A stretch of 64,000 nucleotides of DNA from CAVZOY01 sp963777095. GTDB taxonomy: Bacteria > Actinomycetota > Actinomycetes > Mycobacteriales > Geodermatophilaceae. Positions 39,030 to 49,968 of the stretch are shown here, piece after piece. The stretch lies in NCBI GenBank assembly GCA_963777095.1, contig CAVZOY010000002.1, positions 434,001 through 498,000 on the forward strand, written 5' to 3'. The stretch's first letter is position 1, and the number at the start of each line of letters is the position of its first letter. Made by a program: the position numbers and the translations under genes. Under the pieces are notes generated by a model, which was not told the DNA's origin, searched no databases, and saw only the letters and a list, made by a program, of their open reading frames with translations.

Positions 39030-39560
39030 GCCGGGGCGCACGACCCGGTAGTTCAGGAGCACGATGCCGGAGGGGAACGGGCGGCACTCCAGCAGCTCGA
39101 GCTCGGTGCTCGACGGCATCGCACCGAAGAAGGGCACGCCGCCGCCGAGGACGACGGGGATCACCGCGAGGCCAAGCTCGTCGACGAGGCCGAGCGCCAG
39201 GAGATCGGTGACCAGCCGGCCGCCACCGAAGACGCAGATGTCCTTGGCGGGGTCGATCTCGGACCGCACGCCGTCGATCAGCTGCGTCAGGTCGCCGGCG
39301 TGCGCGTGCACGTGCCGGCCGGTCGCCAGAGCGGGATCGTGGGTGACGACGTAGGTCGGCACGCGCCCGCCACCGGCGCCGCCCCCCATCTCCCGGAACG
39401 TGTTGGCACCGATGACGTACGCCCCGGTGCGGGCCTCGGTCTCGGCGAAGCCGTAGTCCTCACCGGCGACCATCGCGTCGTTCAGCCACGACAGGTCCCC
39501 GGACGCCGACTGGATGAAGCCGTCCAGGCTGGCCGCCATCCCGGCGAACACCACCGTCAC
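39027..39560 (-). CDS. Dihydrofolate reductase-like (RibD C-terminal domain) protein
   Basis: 177 residues from GTG 39560. Single RibD_C/DHFR-like Rossmann domain: MAASLDGFIQSASGDLSWL at the N-terminus, YVIGANTFREM, and FGGGRLVTDLLALGLVDEL, VVLGGGVPFF. NADPH-dependent reductase of unknown substrate; not the housekeeping DHFR, which is folA at 10 kb. A TACGCT box lies 8 nt upstream of the start. Confidence 0.87.
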   Translation of the reverse strand: MTVVFAGMAASLDGFIQSASGDLSWLNDAMVAGEDYGFAETEARTGAYVIGANTFREMGGGAGGGRVPTYVVTHDPALATGRHVHAHAGDLTQLIDGVRSEIDPAKDICVFGGGRLVTDLLALGLVDELGLAVIPVVLGGGVPFFGAMPSSTELELLECRPFPSGIVLLNYRVVRPG

Positions 39561-39601
39561 GGCGGACGAGCGTAGGCCGACGAGGGGCCGTACCGGCAGG
39601 C

Positions 39602-40516
39602 TCAGGACGTCGGGAAACCGACCGCGACGCGTGCCGTCTCCCCGGCGTCCTCGACGAGCGCGACCAGCCGGCCGTCGGGAGCCGTCGCTGCGACGAGGCC
39701 GGCCGCCCCCGTCGCGGGGATCCGCTGGCCGTACCCGAGCGCGACCGCCTCCTCGTCGGTCAGCCGACGCTCCGGGAAGACCCGGACGGCGGTCGCGGGC
39801 AGGCCGAGGGCCCCCGGGCCCCCGCCGGCGACGAGAGACGCCGCCGCGTCCTCGACCGTCGCCGCGTCGGCGACCCGGAACGGCCCCGACGCGGTGCGCC
39901 GCAGCGCCGTCAGGTGCCCGCCCACGCCGAGCGCCGCGCCCGCGTCGCGGGCGATGGCGCGGATGTAGGTGCCGGCGGTGCACTCGACGGTGACCTCGAC
40001 GTCGACGAGGTCGGCGGTCGGCCGGTCGATCCGGTGCACGTCCAGCCGGTGGACCGTGACCGCCCGCGGCTCCAGTTCGACGGTCTCACCGGCGCGCACG
40101 CGGTCGTACGACCGCCGGCCCGCCACCTTGACGGCGCTCACCGACGAGGGAACCTGGCGCAGCGGGCCGGTCTGCGCGGCCAGCGCGACACGGACGGCGT
40201 CGTCGTCGACGTGCTGGGCGGAGACGGTGGCGAGGACCTCGCCCTCGCGGTCGTCGGTGACCGTCGCCTGGCCGAGCCGGATCGTCGCCTCGTAGGTCTT
40301 GTCGTGCCCGCCGAGGTACCCGAGCAGCCGGGTGGCGGAGCCGACGCCGAGCAGCAGCAGGCCGGTGGCCATCGGATCGAGGGTGCCGGCGTGGCCGACC
40401 TTGCGCACGGACAGCGCGCGGCGGGCGCGGGCGACGACGTCGTGCGAGGTCATCCCGCCCGGCTTGTCGACCAGCAGGATTCCCGGGGGGACGTCGGCGT
40501 CCGGACGGCGGCTCAC
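39602..40516 (-). CDS. truB: tRNA pseudouridine(55) synthase
   Basis: 304 residues. Isomerises U55 of the tRNA T-loop. Catalytic aspartate is Asp47 in GHAGTLDPMATGLL; KPGGMTSHDVV, YEATIRLGQATVTDD and YIRAIARDAG follow. GTG 40516 overlaps the stop of the MATE gene by 4 bp (GTGA). In most actinomycetes ribF follows directly; here five accessory genes intervene. Confidence 0.94.
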   Translation of the reverse strand: MSRRPDADVPPGILLVDKPGGMTSHDVVARARRALSVRKVGHAGTLDPMATGLLLLGVGSATRLLGYLGGHDKTYEATIRLGQATVTDDREGEVLATVSAQHVDDDAVRVALAAQTGPLRQVPSSVSAVKVAGRRSYDRVRAGETVELEPRAVTVHRLDVHRIDRPTADLVDVEVTVECTAGTYIRAIARDAGAALGVGGHLTALRRTASGPFRVADAATVEDAAASLVAGGGPGALGLPATAVRVFPERRLTDEEAVALGYGQRIPATGAAGLVAATAPDGRLVALVEDAGETARVAVGFPTS

Positions 40517-41814
40517 GACGTCACTGTCACAGGCGCCGTCAGCCAGCGATCCCCCGCCACCCGGACGACGACGGCGACCAGCCGCAGCCCGATGAAGAGC
40601 GTGAGCCCCGCCCACACCCCGGCCAGCCCCCAGCCCAGCGGCAGCGCCAGCAGCGACAGGGGCAGGAAGCCGGCGAGCGCCGCCCCGATGGTCACGGTGC
40701 GCAGGTAGCCGACGTCGCCGGCGCCCATGAGCACGCCGTCCAGGGCGAAGACGACACCGGCCAGCGGCTGCATCGCGGCCAGGAACCACCAGGCCACCGT
40801 CGCCTGTCCGACGACCGACGGGTCGTCGGTGAACAACGGCAGGACGAGCGGCCGCAGCGCGAGCAGGACGACGGCGACGGCGACGCCCGTGCCGAGGCCC
40901 CACCAGGTGACGCGACGGGCGGTGGCACGCGCGTCGTCCGGGCGACCGCCGCCGAGTGCCTGGCCGACCAGCGTCTGCGCGGCGATCGCGTAGGCGTCGA
41001 GCACGAGAGCGAGGAAGAAGAAGAGCTGCACCGCGATCTGGTGCGCGCCGAGCGACGCCGTGCCCGCACGGGCGACCACGCCGGTGGCCACGAGGAACGA
41101 CAGCTGCAGCACGACCGCGCGCAGCAACAGGTCCCGGCCGATGACCAACTGCGCCCGCAGGGCCGCGGCGCGCGGTCGCCACGCCACCCGCTCGCGGGCC
41201 AGCGCCGCGACGAACAGCGCCGCCGAGACCGCCTGCCCCACGACGTTGGCGATCGCCGACCCGACCAGCCCGAGTCCGGCGGGGTGCACCAGCAGCGGGC
41301 ACAGCACGAGGCTGACCAGGCTGCCGGCGAGCACGAAGCGCATCGGCCGGCGGAGCTCCTGCACTCCGCGCAGCCAGCCGTTGCCGGCCAGGGCGACGAG
41401 CAGCAGCGGCGCGCCGAGGCTCGCCACGCGCAGCCACTGCTCCCCCGCCGCGGCCACGGGTCCCGCGCCGCCGGCCAGCAGCCGGGTCAGCGGGCCGGCG
41501 AGCGCCTGGAAGAGGGCGAGAACGGCGAGGCCGAGCGCGAGGGCCAGCCAGGTGGCCTGCACACCCTCGGCGACCGCGCCGGCGCGGTCACCGGCACCGG
41601 CCCGGCGGGCCGCACGGGCGGTGGTGCCGTACGCGAGGAAGTTGAGCAGGGCGGCGGCCCAGGCCAGCAGCCCGCCCCCGACGGCCAGGCCGCCCAACGC
41701 CACGGTGCCGAGGTTGCCGACGACGGCCGTGTCGACGAGCAGGTACAGCGGCTCCGCGGCCAGGACGACGAGCGCCGGGGCCGCGAGAGCCAGGACGGAG
41801 GGCGGTCTGGTCAG
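40513..41814 (-). CDS. MATE-family efflux transporter (CTG start inferred)
   Basis: About 433 residues with twelve predicted transmembrane helices in two MATE halves. LAAPALVVLAAEPLYLLVDTAVVGNLG is the typical first helix (seen as AEPLYLLVDTAVVG), and LGAHQIAVQLFFF opens the second half; DinF-like subgroup. Inner-membrane Na+ or H+-driven export; substrate unknown. There is no ATG, GTG or TTG near the right place. The reading begins at CTG 41814, whose last two bases belong to the nrnA stop (CTGA), exactly where an ATGA or GTGA overlap would sit. Coupled to nrnA and truB. Confidence 0.85.
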   Translation of the reverse strand: MTRPPSVLALAAPALVVLAAEPLYLLVDTAVVGNLGTVALGGLAVGGGLLAWAAALLNFLAYGTTARAARRAGAGDRAGAVAEGVQATWLALALGLAVLALFQALAGPLTRLLAGGAGPVAAAGEQWLRVASLGAPLLLVALAGNGWLRGVQELRRPMRFVLAGSLVSLVLCPLLVHPAGLGLVGSAIANVVGQAVSAALFVAALARERVAWRPRAAALRAQLVIGRDLLLRAVVLQLSFLVATGVVARAGTASLGAHQIAVQLFFFLALVLDAYAIAAQTLVGQALGGGRPDDARATARRVTWWGLGTGVAVAVVLLALRPLVLPLFTDDPSVVGQATVAWWFLAAMQPLAGVVFALDGVLMGAGDVGYLRTVTIGAALAGFLPLSLLALPLGWGLAGVWAGLTLFIGLRLVAVVVRVAGDRWLTAPVTVTS

Positions 41815-42809
41815 ACCAGCTCCGCCCGGAGCGCCTCGATCGTCTTCTCCCGGTCGAGGTGCGAGGTGTAGCCGGCGGCCAGCGTGTGCCCGCCGCCGCC
41901 AAGCGCGATCGCGACCCGGGCGACGTCCGTGGCTCCGCGCGAGCGCAGCGACACCGACCACGTGCCGTCGTCCTGGCCCTTGAGCACGCAGGCGACGTCC
42001 GCCTCCTGCGCCGAGCGGATCACGTCGACGAGCGCCTCGAGCTGCTCGCCGGGCAGCTCGTGCTCGGCCGCCTCGGCGGTGCTGGACCACGTCCAGACCA
42101 GGCCGGCGCCCACGTCGGGCTCCAGCACGGCGCGGCCGGTGACGGCGGACAGCAGCCCCAGCCAGCCGAACGGCGCGGTGTCGAACAACCGCCGGCTGAT
42201 CGCGGCGTGGTCGATGCCGGTGGACAGCAGCCGTGCGGCCAGCTCGTGGGTGTCCGGCCGGGTGTTGCCGAAGCGGAAGGACCCGGTGTCGGCGGCCAGG
42301 CCGGCGTAGAGGCAGGTGGCCAGGTCGCGGTCGACGACCACGCCCAGTCCGTCGAGCAGGTCGGCGACCAGGCTGACGGTCGCCGGGGCGCCGCCGTCGA
42401 CGAGCCGGACGTCGCCGAAGCCGGGGTTGCTGGCGTGGTGGTCGACCACGACGGAGATCCGGGCCGCGTCGAGCAGCTGTGCCAGCTCGCCGAGCCGCGC
42501 CGGCGACGCGGCGTCCAGGCTCACGAAGACGTCCGGGGACGACGGCACCGCCGAGGACGGCACCAGCCCCTCCGCCCCGGGCAGCCACCCGAGCGAGGGC
42601 GGCAGGGTGAACGGGTTCGGGAACGTGGCGAGCACCTTCGCGCCGCGCCGCCGCAGGCCCTCGGCGAGGGCCAGCGTGCTGCCGAGCGCATCGGCGTCGG
42701 GCTGCACGTGCCCGGACAGGACCACGGTGGCGCGGGCGTCGGCGGCCTCGGCGAGGACGGCCGCGACCGCCCCCGGGTCTACCGGTGAGGAAGCCATCGG
42801 CTCAGGCAT
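41811..42809 (-). CDS. nrnA: DHH-family phosphoesterase (NrnA-like oligoribonuclease / pAp phosphatase)
   Basis: About 332 residues. Degrades nano-RNA and 3'-phosphoadenosine 5'-phosphate. DHH domain: SGHVQPDADALGS, DAASPARLG, VVVDHHASN; DHHA1 domain: ALGGGGHTLAAGYT. Start either ATG 42809, overlapping the stop of the small ORF, or ATG 42797; neither has a strong ribosome site. Follows rbfA as in many Gram-positives. Confidence 0.9.
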   Translation of the reverse strand: MPEPMASSPVDPGAVAAVLAEAADARATVVLSGHVQPDADALGSTLALAEGLRRRGAKVLATFPNPFTLPPSLGWLPGAEGLVPSSAVPSSPDVFVSLDAASPARLGELAQLLDAARISVVVDHHASNPGFGDVRLVDGGAPATVSLVADLLDGLGVVVDRDLATCLYAGLAADTGSFRFGNTRPDTHELAARLLSTGIDHAAISRRLFDTAPFGWLGLLSAVTGRAVLEPDVGAGLVWTWSSTAEAAEHELPGEQLEALVDVIRSAQEADVACVLKGQDDGTWSVSLRSRGATDVARVAIALGGGGHTLAAGYTSHLDREKTIEALRAELV

Positions 42810-43041
42810 CCGGACCCGGGTCGGCGACCGGAGGCGCGTCGGTCTCCTCGGAGACGTCGCCACCACCCACCGGAAAGGTCGAACCGTCGTCCGGCTCGTC
42901 GGAGGCGATGCTCGGAGCCTCGCCGATCGCCCCGCGCTTGCCGCCCTGCGTCGGGTCGCCGGCGTCCGGCTCCGGGACGCCCGCCAGCTCCGAGCGCGAC
43001 TGGGCGTCGGGGTCGTACGGGTCGGGGTCGTTCTCGCTCAT
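42802..43041 (-). CDS. Small acidic, disordered protein between rbfA and nrnA
   Basis: 79 residues rich in Asp, Glu, Pro and Gly (MSENDPDPYDPDAQ... ending VADPGPDA), without hydrophobic core, cysteine or recognisable domain. The ATG overlaps the rbfA stop by 4 bp (ATGA) and its own stop overlaps the nrnA start, so it is probably translated in the operon. Function unknown. Confidence 0.6.
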   Translation of the reverse strand: MSENDPDPYDPDAQSRSELAGVPEPDAGDPTQGGKRGAIGEAPSIASDEPDDGSTFPVGGGDVSEETDAPPVADPGPDA

Positions 43042-43541
43042 GCGTGGCTCCCGTGCCGGAGGGATCCCTCGTCGGCACTGTCATCGGCAGTCGCGAGCCG
43101 ATCCGGATCCTCGTCGTCGTCCTCCGCCGGGCGCCGGTACGGGTCCGGCTCCCCGGCGTACGAGGCGCCCTCGCGGGCACGGGCCAGCTCGGCGTCGGCG
43201 TGCCGCACCCGCTCGAGCGCGGCATCGAGCTCCCGCGCCGTGTCCGGGACGATGTCGGCGACGAAGGCCAGCGACGGGACGAACTTGATGCCGGTCTGCT
43301 TGCCCACGGTCGAGCGCAGCACGCCGGTGGCCGAGGCCAGGGCGCGGGCGGAGTCCTCGACCTGCGTGGGGTCCCCGTAGACGGTGTAGAAGACCGTGGC
43401 CTCGCGGAGGTCGCTGGTCACGCGGGCATCGGTGACGGTCACCATGCCCAGCCGGGGGTCCTTGATCTGGGTCTCGATCGCCGACGAGACGATCTGCCGG
43501 ATGCGGACAGCCAGCTTGCGGGCGCGGGCCGGATCGGCCAT
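43038..43541 (-). CDS. rbfA: 30S ribosome-binding factor A
   Basis: 167 residues, with a KH-like RbfA core of about 110 (VRIQIVSSAIETQIKDPRLG seen as SAIETQIKDPRLG, then VTVTDARVTSDL and ELDAALERVRHADAEL-like ending) and an acidic disordered C-terminal tail of about 50. Assists late 30S assembly. Follows infB and ylxP as usual. Confidence 0.93.
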   Translation of the reverse strand: MADPARARKLAVRIRQIVSSAIETQIKDPRLGMVTVTDARVTSDLREATVFYTVYGDPTQVEDSARALASATGVLRSTVGKQTGIKFVPSLAFVADIVPDTARELDAALERVRHADAELARAREGASYAGEPDPYRRPAEDDDEDPDRLATADDSADEGSLRHGSHA

Positions 43542-43653
43542 CGGGACCTCCTCGGTAGGCGGCGCCCAGGGGACGCCGGGTGGATACAGGCGCGTTCGGC
43601 CCCGTCCCGGGGCCCGCCCTGAGCGTGCGAAGGGTGGGGAGGACGGGGTCCTT

Positions 43654-43953
43654 TCAGACGTCGTCGCTGTCGGAGAAGAGCTGCCGATGTGTCGACAGCA
43701 GCGTCACCTCCGGCCGCTCGGCCAGCAACCGCTCGCACGCGTCGAGGACCTCGGTCACCTGACCGGCGTCCCCCGAAACGGTGGCGACGCCGACCTGCGC
43801 GCGGCGGTGCAGATCGGTGCCGCCCACCTCGGCCGCGGCCACGGAGTAGCGGCGGCGCAGCTCGGCCACGATCGGCCGGACGACGGCGCGCTTGCCCTTG
43901 AGCGAGTGGACGTCACCCAGCAGCAGGTCGGCGCTGAGCGTGCCGGTGAAGAT
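43654..43953 (-). CDS. DUF503 (YlxP-like) protein, start codon apparently ATC
   Basis: About 99 residues. Small ferredoxin-like protein of the infB-rbfA operon: LLLGDVHSLKGKRAVVRPIV, then YSVAAAEVGGTDLHRRAQVG. Family members normally begin Met-Phe. Here the aligned codon is ATC (43953-43951), and a perfect AGGAGG lies 6 nt before it. The nearest canonical start, GTG 43974, is upstream of that AGGAGG and has no ribosome site. I annotate the ATC as the likely start; a substitution error is an alternative. Confidence 0.75.
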   Translation of the reverse strand: MFTGTLSADLLLGDVHSLKGKRAVVRPIVAELRRRYSVAAAEVGGTDLHRRAQVGVATVSGDAGQVTEVLDACERLLAERPEVTLLSTHRQLFSDSDDV

Positions 43954-43993
43954 AAGGACCCTCCTGCCCCCCACCGCTCGCACGCTCGCGGCG

Positions 43994-44033
43994 GGCCCCT
44001 GCAGGAGGGCCGACGGACTCACCTGCAGGGGCC
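43994..44033 (-). terminator. Hairpin after infB
   Basis: Perfect 12-bp inverted repeat GGCCCCTGCAGG/CCTGCAGGGGCC with a 16-nt loop, 12 bp beyond the infB stop and before the DUF503 gene. Likely attenuator or terminator separating nusA-infB from ylxP-rbfA expression. Confidence 0.6.
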
Positions 44034-44045
44034 ACCTCGCCTATC

Positions 44046-46964
<2,919 letters not shown>

Positions 46965-47052
46965 GGGTCTCCTCATGTGTGAGGCCGGCGGCGTAGCCCG
47001 CTCGACCTCGTCGTTAGTGGTGCATGGTCATCGTGGGAACTTCACGGCTGAC

Positions 47053-47454
47053 TCATCCGACGGTGTCCTGTCGACATGCGGACCGGCACGTGCCGGTCCG
47101 ACGCTGGAACTTCTGTGTTGCTCGCGCAGCGCGTGCTGCGGTCACTCGCCCGCCCGGATCCCTACCCCAGGCGCCTCCGGAGAGGTGCCTTCGGACGTGG
47201 TCCCGGAGCGGACCGGCCTCCAGTGGAGCACCGCCACCTCCGGGGAGGCGCAGCGCCCTGGCGAAGGCCCGGCGTCGCTCCGCTGCGTGCAGGCACTCCG
47301 GCGTGGGGTGCAGGGATGCTCCCCGGCCGGGGAGCCTTCGTCGCGGATCGGGGACGAGAGTCCCTTCCCGGACGACGACACGCAGCAGCTCGGTGACCGG
47401 AGCGCGCATCCGGCACCCCACACAGGTGCGGACCGGGATCGGCGTTACGGCCAC
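47053..47454 (-). CDS. YlxR-family (DUF448) RNA-binding protein
   Basis: 133 residues, with the DUF448 core in the first 95: PVRTCVGCRMRAPVTELLR, then GRGASLHPTPECL and RRAFARALR. Small nucleic-acid-binding protein between nusA and infB in most Gram-positives. The Arg-rich tail of about 35 residues runs into the infB upstream region. GTG 47454 starts 8 bp after the nusA stop. Confidence 0.88.
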   Translation of the reverse strand: MAVTPIPVRTCVGCRMRAPVTELLRVVVREGTLVPDPRRRLPGRGASLHPTPECLHAAERRRAFARALRLPGGGGAPLEAGPLRDHVRRHLSGGAWGRDPGGRVTAARAARATQKFQRRTGTCRSACRQDTVG

Positions 47455-47462
47455 CAGCGAGT

Positions 47463-48599
47463 CTAGCGCGCGGCCGGTCCGGGATGTTCCGCGCGCCGCG
47501 GACCGGATGTCGTGGACGTGCGCGGGCCCCCCGGACCCGCCCCCCGACCGCCCGCTCCGGGCGGCGGCGCGGACCGCAGAGGCGGCCGGCCCACGCCCGG
47601 CGACGGGGTGGCGGCCTCGTCCCCGGTCTGCGCGTCGCTGCGGATGTCGATCCGGCAGCCGGTGAGCCGCGCGGCCAGGCGGGCGTTCTGGCCCTCCTTG
47701 CCGATGGCCAGCGACAACTGGTAGTCGGGCACCACGACGCGGACGGCCTTGGCGGCGGCGTCCACGACGTGGGCACTGTTGACGCGGGCCGGGCTCAGCG
47801 CCGACGCGACGAAGGTGGCCGGGTCGTCGGACCAGTCGACGATGTCGATCTTCTCGCCGTGCAGCTCGCTCATGACGTTGCGCACCCGCTGCCCCATGGG
47901 GCCGATGCACGCGCCCTTGGCGTTGAGGCCCGGGACCTTGGTGCGGACGGCGATCTTCGACCGGTGCCCCGCCTCGCGGGCGACGGCGACGATCTCGACG
48001 CTGCCGTCGGCCAGTTCGGGTACCTCGAGCGCGAAGAGCTTGCGGACCAGGTTGGGGTGCGTGCGCGACACGGTCACCTGCGGGCCGCGGAAGGTGCGGT
48101 TCACCGACACCACGTAGGCCTTGATGCGGGTGCCGTGCGCGTAGTCCTCGCCGGGCACCTGCTCGGCGCCGGGGAGCACCGCCTCGACCTTGCCGATGTC
48201 GATGAGGACGGTGCCCTGCACGTTGCGGCGGTCGTGCGCCTGCACGATGCCGCTGACGATGTCGCCCTCCTTGCCGGCGTACTCGCCGAAGGTCTGCTCG
48301 TGCTCGGCGTCGCGCAGCCGCTGCACGATGACCTGCTTGGCCGTGCTGGCGGCGATCCGGCCGAAGTCCGAGGGGGTGTCGTCCCACTCGCGCGCGACCT
48401 CGCCGTCCGGCCCGAGCTCCTGGGCGAGGACGGCGACCTCGCCGCTCTTGCGGTCGACGTGCACCCGCACGTGCTTGGCCGCGCCGTGCGCGTGCCGGTA
48501 GGCGGTCACGAGGGCCGATTCGATCGCCTCGATCACGGTGTCGACGGGGATGCCCTTCTCCCGCTCCACCGCCTTGAGAGCGGTGACGTCGATGTTCAC
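47463..48599 (-). CDS. nusA: Transcription termination/antitermination factor NusA
   Basis: 378 residues: N-terminal RNA-polymerase-binding domain (1-125), S1 domain (about 130-200, GDIVSGIVQAHDRRN), KH1-KH2 (about 230-345, GLNAKGACIGPMGQRVRNV and LAIGKEGQNARLAARL), then a Gly/Pro-rich tail and no acidic repeats. Acts on pausing and on rRNA antitermination at boxA elements such as those of the rRNA operon here. ATG overlaps the rimP stop by 4 bp. Confidence 0.95.
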   Translation of the reverse strand: MNIDVTALKAVEREKGIPVDTVIEAIESALVTAYRHAHGAAKHVRVHVDRKSGEVAVLAQELGPDGEVAREWDDTPSDFGRIAASTAKQVIVQRLRDAEHEQTFGEYAGKEGDIVSGIVQAHDRRNVQGTVLIDIGKVEAVLPGAEQVPGEDYAHGTRIKAYVVSVNRTFRGPQVTVSRTHPNLVRKLFALEVPELADGSVEIVAVAREAGHRSKIAVRTKVPGLNAKGACIGPMGQRVRNVMSELHGEKIDIVDWSDDPATFVASALSPARVNSAHVVDAAAKAVRVVVPDYQLSLAIGKEGQNARLAARLTGCRIDIRSDAQTGDEAATPSPGVGRPPLRSAPPPGAGGRGAGPGGPRTSTTSGPRRAEHPGPAAR

Positions 48600-49174
48600 T
48601 GTTCTCCTCCGTCGTCGTCCGCCCCGTCGCCCGTGCCGTCCGGCTCGGCATCGGCGCGGCCGAACTCCACCTGTACCCGGCCGGCACCGAGCTGCGCCCA
48701 GGGAACCTGCCGTGGTTGCGGCGGCCGCTTCTTGGCACCCGGCTTGCTCTTGGCCTCGACGCCCAGGGTGACCCCGGCATCGTCCACGGCGGTGATCCGG
48801 CCGGTGACCTGCTCGACGCCGCCCTGCGGACCGACGCCGACGGCGACCAGCCGCCCGACGTTGCGCCGCCAGTGGCGGGGCTCGGTCAGCGGACGGTCGA
48901 CACCCGGGCTGGTCACCTCGAGCACGTACGGCGGTCCCATGCCGTCGTCGTTGGCGTCCAGCACGTCGGACACGGCCTTGCTGACCTCGGCGATGTCGTC
49001 GAGGGTGACGCCCTCGTCGCGGTCGACCACCACGCGGACCACGTTGCGCCGTCCGGCGGGGGTGACGACCAGCTCCTCGAGGTCGTACCCGGCCGCGCCG
49101 ACCACCGGCCGGATCCAGCCGTCGAACCGGTCGGTCGCCGGGTCGGGGCGACGGGGGTTGCGCGAGGCGGACAC
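48596..49174 (-). CDS. rimP: Ribosome maturation factor RimP
   Basis: 192 residues from GTG 49174, with AGGAGG 7 nt upstream. Two-domain RimP: VVGAAGYDLEELVV, VVRVVVDRDEGVTLDDI, EVTSPGVDRPL, and an SH3-like C-domain (GRITAVDDAGVTL). Needed for 30S maturation. First gene of the nusA-infB operon. The acidic C-terminal tail is longer than usual. Confidence 0.94.
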   Translation of the reverse strand: MSASRNPRRPDPATDRFDGWIRPVVGAAGYDLEELVVTPAGRRNVVRVVVDRDEGVTLDDIAEVSKAVSDVLDANDDGMGPPYVLEVTSPGVDRPLTEPRHWRRNVGRLVAVGVGPQGGVEQVTGRITAVDDAGVTLGVEAKSKPGAKKRPPQPRQVPWAQLGAGRVQVEFGRADAEPDGTGDGADDDGGEQ

Positions 49175-49238
49175 CGGGTTTCCTCCTCGTTCTCCGTGCC
49201 GGCGGGCGGAACGCACCGGCGGGTGTCGTCGGTCCGCC

Positions 49239-49252
49239 GGGGACCGGTCCCC
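49239..49252. promoter_or_regulatory. Palindrome upstream of the rimP-nusA-infB operon
   Basis: GGGGACCGGTCCCC, a perfect 14-bp palindrome 65 bp upstream of the rimP start, in the 290-bp divergent gap to the lipoprotein gene. Could be an operator; no promoter could be placed with confidence. Confidence 0.35.
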
Positions 49253-49453
49253 ACCCGATCGGTGCTGCTCGGACCCGCAGTCGGGCCGGAGGGTCAGGCT
49301 ACCGCCCGGCACGCTCCCCCGGAGCCGGAGCCCGGAGCGGGACCAGCGCCTCGGGGGTGGTACGGGAGGGGTCGCTGGGGCGCTCCGGACGGCGGACCGC
49401 AGGGGCGCCGCGGACGCGCGGGACGGCGTCCGGCCGGCATCCGGCCGGACTGT

Positions 49454-49469
49454 CAGGATGGCGGTGATG
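49454..49469 (+). promoter_or_regulatory. -10 box and leaderless start of the lipoprotein gene
   Basis: CAGGAT (49454-49459), 7-nt spacer, ATG at 49467. No Shine-Dalgarno. Confidence 0.4.
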
Positions 49470-49958
49470 GCTTCCTCCCGCACCGCCGGCCCCGCGCTGT
49501 CGCGGCGTTCGTTCCTGGCCGCCGCATCGGCGGCCGGAGCGGCGCTCCTGGTCACGGGCTGCACCTCCGACGCCTCCGACGACCAGGAGCCGGTGACCGC
49601 CGCCCAGGTCGACTCGCTGGCCGACCAGGTCGCCGTCCAGCAGTCCCTGGTGGCGGCCTACGCGGCGGCCACGGCGGCCAACGCGAACTTCGGGCAGGAG
49701 ATCGCACCGCTGGCCGAGCAGGCCGGCGCGCAGCTGGACCGGCTGCGGGCCGCGTCGCCCGGGGCCCCGTCGTCGTCACCGGCCGCGTCGAGCTCGGCGG
49801 CCGGTGTCGGGGCCGATCCCCGCACATGGCTGCGCCAGCAGGTGACCGCGGCGGCCGACTCGCACGCCGCGGCCTGCCTCGAGCAGTCCGGCGCCCGCGC
49901 CGCGCTGCTCGGCTCGATCGCGGCCGGCCTGCGCGGGCACGCGGTACGGCTGGGCTAG
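49467..49958 (+). CDS. Tat-type lipoprotein, ferritin-like-gene neighbour
   Basis: 163 residues. Twin-arginine signal SRRSFLAAASAAGAALL with lipobox VTGC at residues about 29-32 (LVTGC), so folded export and membrane anchoring are likely. The rest is Ala/Gln-rich and helical (VDSLADQVAVQQSLVAAYA, LAEQAGAQLDRL) with a Ser/Ala-rich linker. No known domain. Eleven bp upstream of the DUF4439 gene; mycobacteria appear to carry a similar pair next to rimP. Function unknown. Confidence 0.75.
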   Translation: MASSRTAGPALSRRSFLAAASAAGAALLVTGCTSDASDDQEPVTAAQVDSLADQVAVQQSLVAAYAAATAANANFGQEIAPLAEQAGAQLDRLRAASPGAPSSSPAASSSAAGVGADPRTWLRQQVTAAADSHAAACLEQSGARAALLGSIAAGLRGHAVRLG

Positions 49959-49968
49959 GGGGACAGAG

